A stretch of 64,000 nucleotides of DNA from Chondrus crispus (lineage: Eukaryota > Rhodophyta > Florideophyceae > Gigartinales > Gigartinaceae), in the NCBI RefSeq assembly GCF_000350225.1, contig NW_005178773.1:249127-313126 (forward strand), in the 5' to 3' direction. Below the pieces are notes generated by a model. The model worked only from the letters and a program-made list of their open reading frames with translations. It was not told where the DNA came from and did not search any database. The translations under genes were made by a program, and so were the position numbers. Of this stretch, positions 1 through 10,770 are shown one piece after another. How positions within the stretch are numbered: position 1 is the first letter of the stretch; each line of letters starts with the position of its first letter.

Positions 1-1
1 G

Positions 2-331
2 ATTCGCGACCTGCGCAACGGAACTTTAGAGGACATTCATGGTACTCGCCTGAAATACTACAGCCACTCGTCCTTAGATTCGAGCGCCATCCTGTCTCAT
101 ATGATTTCCTCAGAAACAGGAATGCCTGTTTCCCGGCTCATGGCCCTCGTCGAGACCCCAGACGGGCTCAAGGTCATCGTCAGGTGGAAAGGTCTTCCAA
201 ACTCACAAGACTCCGCTGAGGCACTGCAGCACGTCCACGAAAACGTTCCGCAAATGCTGCAGCGGCTCCTCCAACGCAAGAACACACCCCAACACCTTGT
301 CGCCAAGAATAGGGCGGAACTAGCGCTTTGA
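2..331 (+). CDS. C-terminal end of a Ty3/Gypsy polyprotein with chromodomain-like tail (partial)
   Basis: The frame is open from the window edge to a TGA just before a purine tract, so only the last 109 codons of pol are visible. The sequence runs from an RLKYYSHSSL stretch, usual just upstream of the tail domain, into VIVRWKGLPNSQDS and a C-terminal helix rich in Gln, Leu and Arg. This is the pattern of the chromodomain-like tail behind Gypsy integrase, thought to steer integration to certain chromatin. It is followed directly by a polypurine tract (331-340, aagaggggac) and an LTR start (341), which fixes its place as the 3' end of a plus-strand element. The tail lacks the full aromatic cage of a classic chromodomain, so chromatin binding is an inference. 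Confidence 0.7.
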   Translation: MRDLRNGTLEDIHGTRLKYYSHSSLDSSAILSHMISSETGMPVSRLMALVETPDGLKVIVRWKGLPNSQDSAEALQHVHENVPQMLQRLLQRKNTPQHLVAKNRAELAL

Positions 332-340
332 AGAGGGGAC

Positions 341-668
341 TGTAATCCGCTACATCTTGAGTCCGAAAGCGCCCACTCGGTAATACTTGGGTAATTCTTA
401 TCGTGTACAGTGACACGCAATAGCAAGAGTTCAGTGACACCTGACGACACGCAATAGAATAGTTCAGTGACACCCGAATGACAGGTAATGCGATACTGTA
501 CCGGATACGCTGACACGCAACACACTACGTACTGACAAGCAATAGCAACGGTTCCCGCTAGGCAACAGCACGTCGCATCTAGCTAGTACTTAAGGATTAG
601 ACTTTCTGCTCGCTAAGTAAAACCATATCGATCCTTCAAAGAGTCAGCGGACCACGAAAGTTACCACA
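341..668 (+). repeat. 3' LTR of the left-edge plus-strand Gypsy element
   Basis: The LTR begins with TGTAATCC right after the polypurine tract of the preceding pol gene. It holds at least four imperfect copies of a GACACGCAATAG-like unit (about 411-555), probably U3 enhancer-type repeats. The right end is uncertain: candidate CA ends lie at 666 and 668, where minus-strand pol coding of another element (E0) begins. The other LTR and the TSD lie outside the window. Confidence 0.5.
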
Positions 669-2198
669 CCTCCTCAGGGTCCTCCGGGGAGCCAATCTCG
701 AGAAAACACCTTTGCCAGAGTGGCTTTGTTACCGCGTCGCGACTGAGAGCGTCTGGAACCACCATTGATGCGCCGGGTGCGTATTTCACCACGAAATCGA
801 AGTCCTGCACCTCGACCATCCACCTGACTAGCCGTCCACGTGGATCCTTCAGACTCATGAGCCACTTTAGTGAGAGGTGGTCCGTTTCCACTACTAAGTT
901 CTGCTCTCCATGTAAGTAGCATTTCCATTTCTGCAAGCAGTGCACAATCGCAAGGCACTCGCGCTCGGTAACTGTAAACTTCACCTCGGCGGTGGTCAGT
1001 TTGCGGCTCGAGAATGAGACAGGGCGCCATGAGCCGCTACTGACGCGCTGCAGCAGCACACTCCCGATTCCATAGGCGCTCGCATCCGTGAGCATCCTTT
1101 TCGGGAAGCCCCTCCTCGGTGGCACCAGGAACTCGGGAGCACTCAGCACATTGAATGTGTGCAAGAATTTCTTGATTTCTTTCCAAGCTTGTCGCTGCGC
1201 GTCACCCCACCGAGCATCCTAGTCCGCAATCAGGAGTCTCTTTCAAGGCCGCTTCTTCTTATTGATACCCGTCCCCCGCAATATCGAATAGAGCGGTCGT
1301 GCGACTTCGGCAAAATGGTCAATAAATTCGGGCAAGTAGTTTGCTAGTCCTAGGAACCTCATGACATCCTCCCCATTCTGGAGCATGCGCAGATCGCGGA
1401 TTTCCGGCACGTGTAGGTCGGAGGGCTTCATCCCATGCGGGCCGATACGGTGCCCGAGCACCTCGACCTCGCGGACTTCAAACGCGCATTTCGCTATCTT
1501 CAGACGCGCTCCCGCAGTGGGGAATGTGTCCAGAACCGATGCGAGGCACTGTAGATGCTCCTCATCCGTTGTGGTTCCCAGGCTAATATCTTCCATGAAG
1601 GCCCACACGTCGCGGCTCTTCCTGTTTGCGAGGATTGCGTTCACCACACGCTGGAAAACAGCCGGTGAATTCTTCAAACCTTGAGGAAGGCGCACGTACC
1701 GTAACAGACCACTGACCGTGCGGATGGCGGTGAAGTCCCACGAATATTCCGCCAGAATGACCTGAAAGAACCCGTCTTTCAGATCGAACGTAGAAAAACC
1801 CCTTTTGCTCCCCATCCAATCTAGGGTAGCACGTACGTCCTCCATAGGGTATGAGTCTGCCACAGTAAGTGCGTTCAGTTCTCTGAAGTCCGAGGTGACC
1901 CTGGTCGCGACGTCCTTCTTCTTGAAAAATACATTGGACGCCGCCCACGGAGAGGAGGCGTGCTCGACCACACCCAACTACAGCAACTTCTCCATAGCAG
2001 CCTTTTTGAGCTCCGCTTCCTTTGGAGAACGCCTCCTGGCCGGGCAGCAGACCGGCCGGGCACTATCCACCAGACTGATTCGGTGCTCCACTCCCTTGAT
2101 GTGCCCCAATCCCTTCAACACGGCTCTGCGCCACCATATAATTGCGCGTAATTTTTCCCGTATGGTCACGTCCCTGTGGAAATGGGATAAGTCCATAT
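661..2198 (-). pseudogene. E0: Ty3/Gypsy reverse transcriptase and RNase H (3' part of a split element)
   Basis: Reading right to left, the frame gives the PR-RT linker, RT fingers and palm (TRVTSDFRELN, FSTFDLKDGFFQV, LPQGLKNSPAVFQR) and RNase H (MLTDASAYGIG, ERECLAIVHC, TDHLSLKWL). The RT active site reads FMEDIS, so the first Asp of the usual xxDD pair is Glu and the enzyme is probably dead. A TAG interrupts the frame at 1978-1980 where relatives have Gln, and the frame is lost at about 1165-1243 between RT and RNase H. No integrase follows, because the left-edge plus-strand element sits there. The coding frame joins exactly, across the CATAT site, to the gag-protease gene at 17703-19522. 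Confidence 0.85.
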
Positions 2199-2773
2199 TG
2201 TAGCATATCCCCCTCCTCAGAATTAGATTTAGATTAGATTTGTAACTGTAGAGCCCGAGCTCTACAGTATCTCAGCGCGCGCACCCACGTGTACGGACAC
2301 GTGTGCTGTCAGCCCCGACGGCTGACAGCACTACCGTGTAGGCCAACCTGCACTACTGTAATGTTCTGATAGGTTACCCTGTATATTAAATTTGAGCGGA
2401 CCACCGGCGGTGGAGGAGGGACAAGCACGGACTTGGCAAGGATCCTCCACCTTGGTCCGCCCGCTTACTTTCAGGAACTTCCTTTAGTGACCTTAGAGTA
2501 GCACCGAGCGCGGGTTGAGGACGCACGCTACACGCCCACGAGCCGGCTCCGCCTCCGCCCGTCGGTACTGGATCGTCACCCAGTACCGCTCCGCCGCGTC
2601 GAGGCGTCGAACCGCTCTCCCGTGCGCTCGTCCTCCCCGATCCCGTTCTACCACCGCTACCTCGAGCCCGTGCTCGGTACCGTGGGTGAGCGGTGCTTTT
2701 GTCTTCCCGCCGATCGGGGTCTCTCCAAACTGTCAGTGCTCACCCCCTCTTCGTTGGGGGTGATTATTCTACA
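2199..2773 (+). repeat. Solo LTR inserted in E0
   Basis: The segment starts TGTAG and ends CTACA and is flanked by CATAT on both sides (2194-2198, 2774-2778), the 5-bp TSD of an LTR insertion. A TATA-like stretch at 2382-2390 suggests plus orientation. Just after it, 2396-2460 can fold into a GC-rich hairpin (arms near gcggaccaccg...ggtggagga and tcctccaccttggtccgc). Two CACGTG motifs lie at about 2287-2302. No internal region remains. Confidence 0.65.
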
Positions 2774-2778
2774 CATAT

Positions 2779-3742
2779 TGTAGTGCAATGCGCCTGTCAG
2801 GCAGAGACCAAGGTCCGACGGTCCAACACAAACAACAACAACAAAAACAACAACTGCCAACGGCACAGCGCTACGGAGTGTTCGAAGCTCCCTGTCCTCT
2901 TTAAGCGGGTTTGCGGCCCGCAGTAGCTCGGATCCCTGATAGGGGGGCAAAGAGAAGGGCCCAGCCCGGGATCGGTAAATGGTGGTAGAGACTTGTAAAG
3001 GCAACGGCTCGACGAGTTCGGAGGGGTGTTTAGGTAAACCTGGTCCGATGGGTCGTAAATCCAATGCTCGAAGAGCGCCTTGTACACCTTATACCCTTGA
3101 TAAGGTCTTCGACGGGGACGTCGCAACGTAGCCCGTCGGGAAAGAAGAAAACGTAGCAGCGCTACACCGTGGTACTGCCCGATGGCAAAGTACCAACAAC
3201 AGATCCGTGGCAACCAGATTCCGATGGAACCAACACTGAGAAAAGCACCACTGGTGCACCAACACAGAATCCCGATGGCAAATGACGTCACGTTGCGGAT
3301 CGCAATCCTACAAGGTGGGACCAACTCAAAATTAAGGGAAATTAGGATAGGGAAGTAAAGGAAAATTGATAAGGAAAAAGGGGACCCCCGAGCGCTGAAG
3401 GATGCCGTAGGCTTAGGTAAAAGGGAGCGTCTTGGTAGAGACGGACTTCGACCAAGGCGACATTCAACTCCAGCAACTCGGGTTACCTTTACTGACTTGG
3501 TCGTCAGAGGGCTAAGGTGTATATCGCCCCGCGGGAGCCACTACAGTAGCTCGCAGCGCTAGATCCTAGATCTAATCTAATGTCAGCAAAATTAATGCCA
3601 ACTAATTAACTAAATAAAATAATTAATTAAAAATTAAAACTGTGCAATTATTCACACGTGTGTCCGCCAACCCGGACTACTTTTCATATTCAAATATTTT
3701 CCTTTCTTTTCACCCCCCTTCTCAGGTGCGTATTGCACTACA
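2779..3742 (-). repeat. E1 3' LTR
   Basis: Starts tgtagtgcaatgcg and ends gcactaca on the plus strand; it matches the LTR at 16729-17702 throughout apart from small indels and substitutions. The polypurine tract of the element lies next to it (minus strand of about 3743-3757, AGAAGGGGGATA), which shows that this is the 3' LTR of a minus-strand element. Confidence 0.93.
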
Positions 3743-3783
3743 TATCCCCCTTCTGAGCGCCCTTGCGCAACGCCCAGCCATCG

Positions 3784-3789
3784 TATAAT
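3784..3789 (+). promoter_or_regulatory. Candidate TATA box of the E1 antisense gene
   Basis: TATAAT lies 79 bp upstream of the first ATG (3868) of the antisense gene, inside the element between polypurine tract and ORF. The position fits a short 5' UTR, but no transcript start is known. The 3' LTR could also drive antisense transcription. Confidence 0.35.
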
Positions 3790-3867
3790 CCCCTGCCACT
3801 GCTGACCGTGTTTTCCAGTCGTCAATCACTCTGCGCGGCGTTCTAGCAAGGGTAAGACGAAAATACC

Positions 3868-5798
3868 ATGCTTCCTTCTCCGTCGGAACACTCGGACGAT
3901 AGTGCCACCCGTAGACGTCCAGGTGTGGGCTTTCCTCGCAAGTCCGAAGTGCCCCGGGGTCTTCCTTCCATACCCAGTCTACCCCCTGTTACCATCCCTG
4001 CCGAGCCGGCCTTCCATCCGGGCTACCATTCCTCTTGGGTAGCCCGCCGTCATCCTTCGCTCGAGGAGCTGCAGAACAAAACCATGCGTGATAACGCAGC
4101 CTTGTTTGCTTCTGCTCAATGGTTCTCCTCTGTGGGCGTCCGCGACCTCGACGGCATCAAAAACAATTTCGCCGATGGTGCCGGCATGTTGCCCGGTAAC
4201 CTCCCTTTGCAGGCCATTCACACCTTTGACTGGCGCGCCCGCATCGCTATACCCACCTCCATCCTATGTCACTCCTCCCCGCGTGGTCGCACTTCCTTAT
4301 CCCTGCGCTTCATGGACGCTGTGCTCACTCGGATCGAGATTCCTATGGCCGACGCCCTCATACCTTCATGTTACCACTGCGACACTTGGAAATGTCGTAC
4401 GGAGGGGGAACGACTCTATCTCGAGAACCTCATCGACTGCACCTTCGGTGACCACGTGTCCGAGGCGGACCGACTGTGGCGCAACCAACGCACCGTTACA
4501 ATCGACGCCATGTTTTGGACCCAAGCCATTCTTCCCACAAACTTTCGCCATACGAAGCGCGGCGGTATTTTCCTTTTCCAAAATACTGTACGCTTTGAAC
4601 GTCGGGTCCGATCCGACACTAGGTACTTCGTGGCGTACCAGATGATTGAGGCCCGTGAAATCTCCAGACAGCACTACACCAATCGATACCAACGAACCCC
4701 TTCCTGGTGGAGTCAATACGAGGTATGTCAGGGTTCTGGGCTGAGTTAGGACCCATCCTGACATATTATGGCAGTCATTTACGCAATCCACAGCACGGGC
4801 TGTGGACTGTGTGTCTCACGGAGTGGTGCGTGAAAGTCGCCGCCACCCTCCTGTGAGAAGTTTTCGACTGCTGGCGCCTGTGGCACCTCCCTTCGAAACT
4901 CCGCGAACAGATGCGTCTCCTCGATTTTTCCGTCCCCCTGGGCGGGTCCGAGGTGGACCGTGAAGTGCACGCCCTCCTCGACATGATCAAGACCGTAGCG
5001 AGGGATTGCGTTCCTCCACAAAATTAGTCTCGGTCCTTTTCGCGTCAGCGACCCTCTTTTTCCCCTGGTAGAAATCATCCAGCTGCCGGCGACTTCGTGT
5101 GGATCAACCCCTGGTCCTCCTCCCTCTGTTCTGCCTGGGAGGCCCAGATGAGCCGCCGTTTCGGAAATCAACCACCAATCCCCAACGCAGTCACTGTTGT
5201 GAACGCGGATCCTCGAGAGCCTGAGATGTGCTCTTGACCTTCGACCCCAAGTTCCCCTCTCCCTGCACCGGTCGGTCCCTCCGCGCCTGAGGCCCCAGTG
5301 TGCGTCGTACTTTCTCCCACGAGCTCGGCGGAAACCTTGTCGCTTCGAGTCGTGTCTTCCTCCGACGTGAATCCAACCTCACTTCCTGCTTCCCCTTCAC
5401 GCGAAGGACAGCTCGTCACACCCGTCCCAACCTTGCCATTGCCGTCATGTACGGCACCCGTGGGCTTGACCCGCCCTCAGGCTCCTCTGCGCGTCGAGCT
5501 TCCTCCTGCGAGCTGCTCGACGGGAACCATTTCAATCCGGGAAGCCCCACCGTCGGCCAGGGATCCGACCCCACGTCCGGCTTCCCCTTCACCTGAGGGT
5601 CCGCTCCTCGCCCTTACCTCGATCCCTCCATCATCCGCAATTCCCAAAGAAAATACCTCTGCTGCCGCCGTTTACCATCGCCTTCTCATGGCTCATGGTG
5701 TGGAGGGAGAACCTCTCCAGGGGGCGTCCCTAGACGACTTGCGAGTTCTAGCTCGGCTTGTCACCTCCCTTCCAAAGGGAAAATCTCTTGGGGCATAG
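3868..5798 (+). pseudogene. E1 antisense gene, conserved with E2 (unknown protein family)
   Basis: This plus-strand coding region lies opposite to gag-pol, between pol and the 3' LTR. Frame 1 runs from ATG 3868 to about 4724. The match to E2 then continues in another frame from about 4725 to 5798, interrupted only by TGA 4854, TAG 5025 and TGA 5235. Blocks shared with E2 (E1/E2) are MLPGNLPLQAI/ALPGGLSLRAV, DTWKCRTEG/NTWAYRTEG, FWTQAILP/AWDKPILP, FVAYQMIEA/FVAYEWIEA, WWSQYEV/WFSQYEV, FWAELGPILTYYG/FVAEVPPCLVYFG and LGGSEVDREVHALL/LGGAWVCEQLNTLL. The last third is rich in Pro and Ser. I see no signal peptide, zinc finger or known catalytic motif. About 640 codons in all. The protein family is unknown to me. 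Conservation of blocks across frame breaks means the ancestor was a real gene. Confidence 0.7.
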
Positions 5799-8700
5799 TC
5801 TCGTTGAGACGGCGGCCACAGCACTTCCTTGCGACTTGTCCTTCTTTTCCCATCCTGCCCGCATGATAGTCGACTAGCGACTTTATCGTACGACCTTTAG
5901 GCGATAAAAAGAACCCACCTGCAAATCTCCTGTTATTTCCGACTTCCTCCTCTTTTTCTTTTTTCTTTCTGCGTACCGTCACTGCGGTCGTACCCCTCTT
6001 TTTACCAACTTCCTCCTCTTTTGCGTTTTCAATTTTTCCTTCCCTGATTCCCCTATGTTTCCTTCTCTTCAATCCCTTCTCTTTATCCTTGGCAATTTTC
6101 CTCCCTCTTTTCATGCACCCTGACTCTGCCTAACGAGGGAGGCAACGTGCGTGTTTACAGCATCTCCGACTTCTCTCTTTCTTTTGACCTCTTCTTGCCG
6201 TCGGCAGGGGCGTGGCGGTCCCAGACAATTTTTCTAGTCGCCCTCCCCCCTTTTCGCTCAGCCGTCCACGAAACGTCATCAATGATCGCAACTTCAGTTG
6301 CTCCGTTGCCCGTTGGAGATTCCTCCTCAAGAGAACACAGTCCCCCTTAAGGTCTCTGAGGTGGTCCGCTTTTCTGTCCTCTTCTTCCTTTCTCAATTTC
6401 CCCCAATTTCCTGTGCATTCTCTTTCTCCCATCCTCTATGTGCGTCTTCTCTTTCCTCCTCTTTTGTGGTTTACCTCCTCTTTTTGGTCTGTCCCTTTTT
6501 ACCTCTTCCAATTCCTCACTTACCTCCTCTTTAAATCTCAGTATACTTCCCCCTTCTCATCCCTCTACCTCCTCCTCTTCAGCTCCCAACTTCCTCCTCT
6601 TTAAATGGTCGAATGCCTATCGGGTTCCCCGTGGTCTAGGTCAATGCCCATTGTTGACTTGGAGGGCGGCGCTACACACTGACTTGGATCGTCGATCCTT
6701 TGTCGTGGTATTTTTTTTTGCGGGAATGTCTTCATCGAAGGCCAGGCTCGATTCCTCGATGGGGGATATATTTTCCCATTGGCCCTCGGTTCTTTCCGTC
6801 GTCTCACTCCTTCCAGGCTTTGTCCTCTTCCCTCTACGACCCGTGTCTGACCACCGGGGATTGCCTCATTAAAAAAAAGCAATACAGAAATGAAGTGGTC
6901 TTCAACGTGGTCGAAGTTCGACCATCTCCGCCGCGCATCTATTTTTGCCTCCAAGGCAGCTGCCTTGAGTCAGGCTTTCCTTTATGGCTCTCTCCTCAAT
7001 TCTTGTGACGACATCGTCACCCTGTCCTTGTGGTGTTCTCGGGGAAGACAATACGTTGCCGACGTGATGCAGCTCCGTCCTCCCTCGATCACTGTTATGA
7101 CAGCTCTGTAGTCGTCTTCTTTGACGTTCCTCTCCATAGACTGGGGACCCGTTCTTAGTGCGCACACGGGTCGGCGTCGTGCGTTCGAGGGTCCGAATCG
7201 AAAAACCATGGGCCTCTCAGAAACGCGAAGCACGTCGTTTTCCCATTATTCCCACCCCAGCGTATTGTACCCCGCCTATGGCGACTCTTGTCACCGACGA
7301 TGACTAAAAACAAAATGCGGTGACCGTCCCCTTCCTTACGCTGTGCTTTTGCTCCCAAAACTTCAACCGAAGTCGTAATCGTGTCATCTAGATCGTAGAT
7401 CGATTTTCCTTTTTCGTCGTTCATATGTAATCGACGATGTCAATCATATTCTTGTTCTCGTGTGTAAATCAAAAACTGACTTTCGCCTGGGCGGCAGCGT
7501 TTACGTCGAGCTACAGACAACTCGTGCTTCGTTCTCGAAAGGCGCGTGACGAGGACTCTGTCCTCCCTCTTCCCTGAACGCCATTTTCCTCGACAAGGGC
7601 GCCAGCGATCTCTATAAGTATGCCTTTCCAATGATGGCTTGAGCTTTTTCTGGTTTGGTGAGGGGTGTAGCGTGACGCCCTACCAGTTGGCAGTGGTGTA
7701 ACGTGGTGGTTGCAATCGCGACTTCGATTTGTCGCTGGATGGTTTCGTCTCTCTCCGAGGGAGACACTGTATCTCCAACGAAGTCTCAATTTCCATTGTA
7801 AAATTAGTGAGCTTCCTGCCACGTGAGGGGATCCCTTCTTCTTCTCTTTGCTTGATCCCTGTGTGACACGCGTTGAAAAGGATATCTGCACGCCTCTTCG
7901 GCTTTCCTGTACGCTCCCCGGATCCCCGAAATGAACAAAGAGAAAGAAAGAAAACAAAGAGCTCGTCCAAACTTGACGACGTGGTTGAGTCGCACCTCCC
8001 CGAGCGTTCCAGCGGTCCGCTTCCTTGGGGTCGCACCTGGCTTTGGGGGGGCGGTACGGTGCGTACGCCATGCACTTTCCAACACTTATCCAGCATCCCT
8101 TGCGCTCGTCGCGACTGGTTTTTCCTAAAAATTGAATCAAAATTCGCAGTGGTGCGTGGTGCTCCACATTAGTTACGCGACACTTGTCGTAGTGTCTCTT
8201 CTGTGAAGTACTGTGCTGTACAGAACTCCTGATTTTCTCTGCCAATTTCCCATCTGGCGAGGGCAGATCGCCGATGCAAATGTAATTTCATGTGCGATTG
8301 GCGACGCGTGGTCGCTTCTGCTACCAAGTCGAAGTAGCTTATTGTTCTGACCGAGTTCATAGGGGTCTCATCGTTCCGTGCCGTCGAGTCGGAAGAAATT
8401 CTCTCGCATACCTCGGGTGTCAACAAGCCTGCTGATCTGGCAGGAGCGTCGGCGTCCTTATTATGGTCTCTTCGCTTTAAGTTAATTCGCTTCTTCGTTG
8501 TCCTTCTCAGGGGCTCTCTTAGGTTGCCCGTCGGTACTCGCGGTTCGGGTATCTTCTCGACCCTATGGTAAAAACAGTAAACAGAACAAACGAGGAGAGT
8601 GAAAGAATTGAGAGTAAAAAGGAAAGTGGAGGGGCAGTTGTTACTAAATTTGAAAACCTTTCCCGATCAATGAGCAAGTTCCCCTCGTTCTGTTGAACGA

Positions 8701-9816
8701 TCTTGACACGTTTGAGGTGCGTCCTGTGTCAGCTTTGCGTCCGACTTGCTGGTTTTTCAATAAGTCTGCCATTTTCGCCGAACTCTGGTACTGCTCATGC
8801 ACAGTTGGTGTCATTGAAAATGACATCGTAGGTGTAATTTTCGTTCGACAGACTCGCAAACTTAAAGAACCAGAGCCGTGGTCCGCGGTCGATGTGTATC
8901 ATCGTAGGCCTTCGTTTCTCCGTTTTTCTGAGCATCCCAACTCTCTGCGCCTATGAGATGGGAAGTCTCTTGACTTGGCGCTCCAGACAGGTGCGCGTTC
9001 TTGACTTGTTCTCGTCCGTCTGTTGATCTGCCTTGAAGTTATGTTGTTCGGAGTCCGCGATACGCAGTTGAGTCGCCGAAGTCCTACAACAGAAACAACA
9101 AAAAGATAGGATAGAATCCAGTGTAACAAAACAAAGTAAAAAAAGAAAAAGAACAGAGAACGAACAAAGAAACAAAATAATTGAAGAGAGGGTGTGATGG
9201 GTGAGTGGTGAAGGGATCGGTCGGCAAAATAGTACTGCGTCTTGTCGTCGACTTCGGTCGTTGCGGGGTTAATTGTAGCTGCGTCCTCGTGATGGTGGTC
9301 CTTATGGACCGATGTCCTTGCTCGTCAATGGGGGGGAAACGTGTGTCAGTAGTGAGTGTGTCGATCGGTCGCCATGCGAGGTCGGGTGTCACTCGACCGC
9401 GGGACGACTTAGGATATTTAAGCCGTCGACTTTGGCAAGCGACAACAACTTTGCGTGCGGACTTCAGTTGCAGCAGTATTTCCCTGCTTGTCGATTATTA
9501 ATTCGCAGCATGCGGGAATCGATTTCTCACTTGTGTCGCCTTTTTGGCAGTTTGTTGTCGACACGCCTAATTTTTTTGATTACCTCATATGCCACGAGAA
9601 CGAACCGCCTGTTCAAAACGTCATTTCTCGTGCGTGCCGTGATGATGCGTGTGTGTTTTCCGAGAGGCTCAATGCCTCATCCAGGGATACAGTTTAGCTT
9701 CTCTGCCTTGCTCTCCTTTCCTTCAAACGCCTTATCTGCAAACCTCGTAGATGCGTTCCTTCCTCGAAGTTCTGACCTCTCTGTTGTCTCTAACCTACTA
9801 ATTCTATTTACGATGG
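5799..9816. other. E1 region between pol and the antisense gene, no intact gene
   Basis: About 4 kb with no convincing intact ORF. From 5941 to 6605 the plus strand is strongly pyrimidine-rich and repeats CCTCCTCTTT five times (near 5941, 6008, 6471, 6521, 6590), which reads AAAGAGGAGG on the element's sense strand, like extra polypurine tracts. On the minus strand at about 8165-8250 a stretch with QKRHYDK resembles the linker behind Gypsy integrase, so a decayed older fragment may be buried here. The rest is mixed low-complexity sequence. Confidence 0.4.
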
Positions 9817-10770
9817 CTATCCCGGTTGTGCGTGTGACGCTTGCGTGGGAAAGGGCAGCCTTTTCCTTCGGAAATATGTGACTATCGCGCTGCGGGGGAT
9901 CTGCTCAATAGGTTCCCACGTTGCGTCCTCGATGGTATACCCATACCACCTCACTTTGAGAATTAATTTCTCCTCGTTGTAGCCGTGGTCCACGATCTTG
10001 TCGATCACATACTCCTGACTCTCGGCTTCTTCTTCCTGCGTGTCCAACTGTCCTTCCCCCTTCCGAAGATCTTTCAACTCATCCTCTTCTCTGGACTTTC
10101 CGAACTTGGGTGGGTCTGGAGGTGTCTCCGCTGTCGGCGTTTGACCAACTAAATTATCCTGGTCCGTCGTAGGCGCACGGGTGTGAGGACGTTCCTCGTC
10201 CTCCATTAACTCTCCTTCTTCCTTTAGCTCCGGCTCTCCCAGGAACTGTAGCGCTTGCCGTAGGCCAGCTATCGGCGCATAGTCCATCGGGCTTGGGCCT
10301 AACTCCACCCTGTCTCGCGATGCGCGTTCCTCCTGATCGCCAATGGCAATGACTACCGTATGTTGATCCGATCTTCGGACCTGATAAGGTCCTGTGGCGA
10401 CTTGTGCCAGCTTGTGTTTCAGTTCGCTAGCCGTGCCCTGCTCCTTCCGGAGGAACACGTAGGACCCCGGTGGGATCTCATATTGCGGTTTTCGGAGGCG
10501 TGCGTCGAAGTTTCGCTTGTAGCGCGCTTGTTCTTTTCGCAGGCTCTTATCAGCGCCTTTCATCAGGCTTTCCAACCACGACTGCCATTTCAGGTAGTAC
10601 GCTCGATTCGAGCTAAATCCATCCAAACTTGGCTGTGCTTGTAACGCAATGCTTCTCGGGGCCCGAGCTAACACCAGCTCGAAGGGCGCGATGTTTGTAG
10701 TTCGATGAACTTGCGTGTTGTATGCGAACGTCACAGCGTCGCTAAATAGGTCCCAGTCCTTGGGATGCTC
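9817..10770 (-). pseudogene. E1 pol: integrase C-terminus and chromodomain
   Basis: The frame starts after a frameshift at an A-rich run near 10775 and continues the integrase (VTFAYNTQVHRTTNIAPFELV, then the KWQSW and RYKRNFDARLR linker). A GPY/F-like segment follows (ATGPYQVRRSD), then an acidic spacer rich in Glu and Pro, and finally a chromodomain (YVIDKIVDHGYNEEKLILKV, RWYGYTIEDATWEP, then a C-terminal helix). The chromodomain keeps the RWYGY and TWEP elements typical of chromoviruses, which bind modified histone tails or related marks. The stop is followed by the long antisense-gene region instead of a polypurine tract. Confidence 0.85.

Noticed and set aside
2657-3064. Minus ORF that joins E0 protease codons to a solo-LTR reading frame
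   Set aside because: The continuation lies in LTR sequence. The true continuation is at 2198 after removal of the LTR and E1.
4715-4760. GTATGT after WWSQYE in the E1 antisense gene looks like a 5' splice site
   Set aside because: Similarity to E2 continues at once in the next frame (FWAELGPILTYYG), so a one-base frameshift explains the break and no intron is needed.
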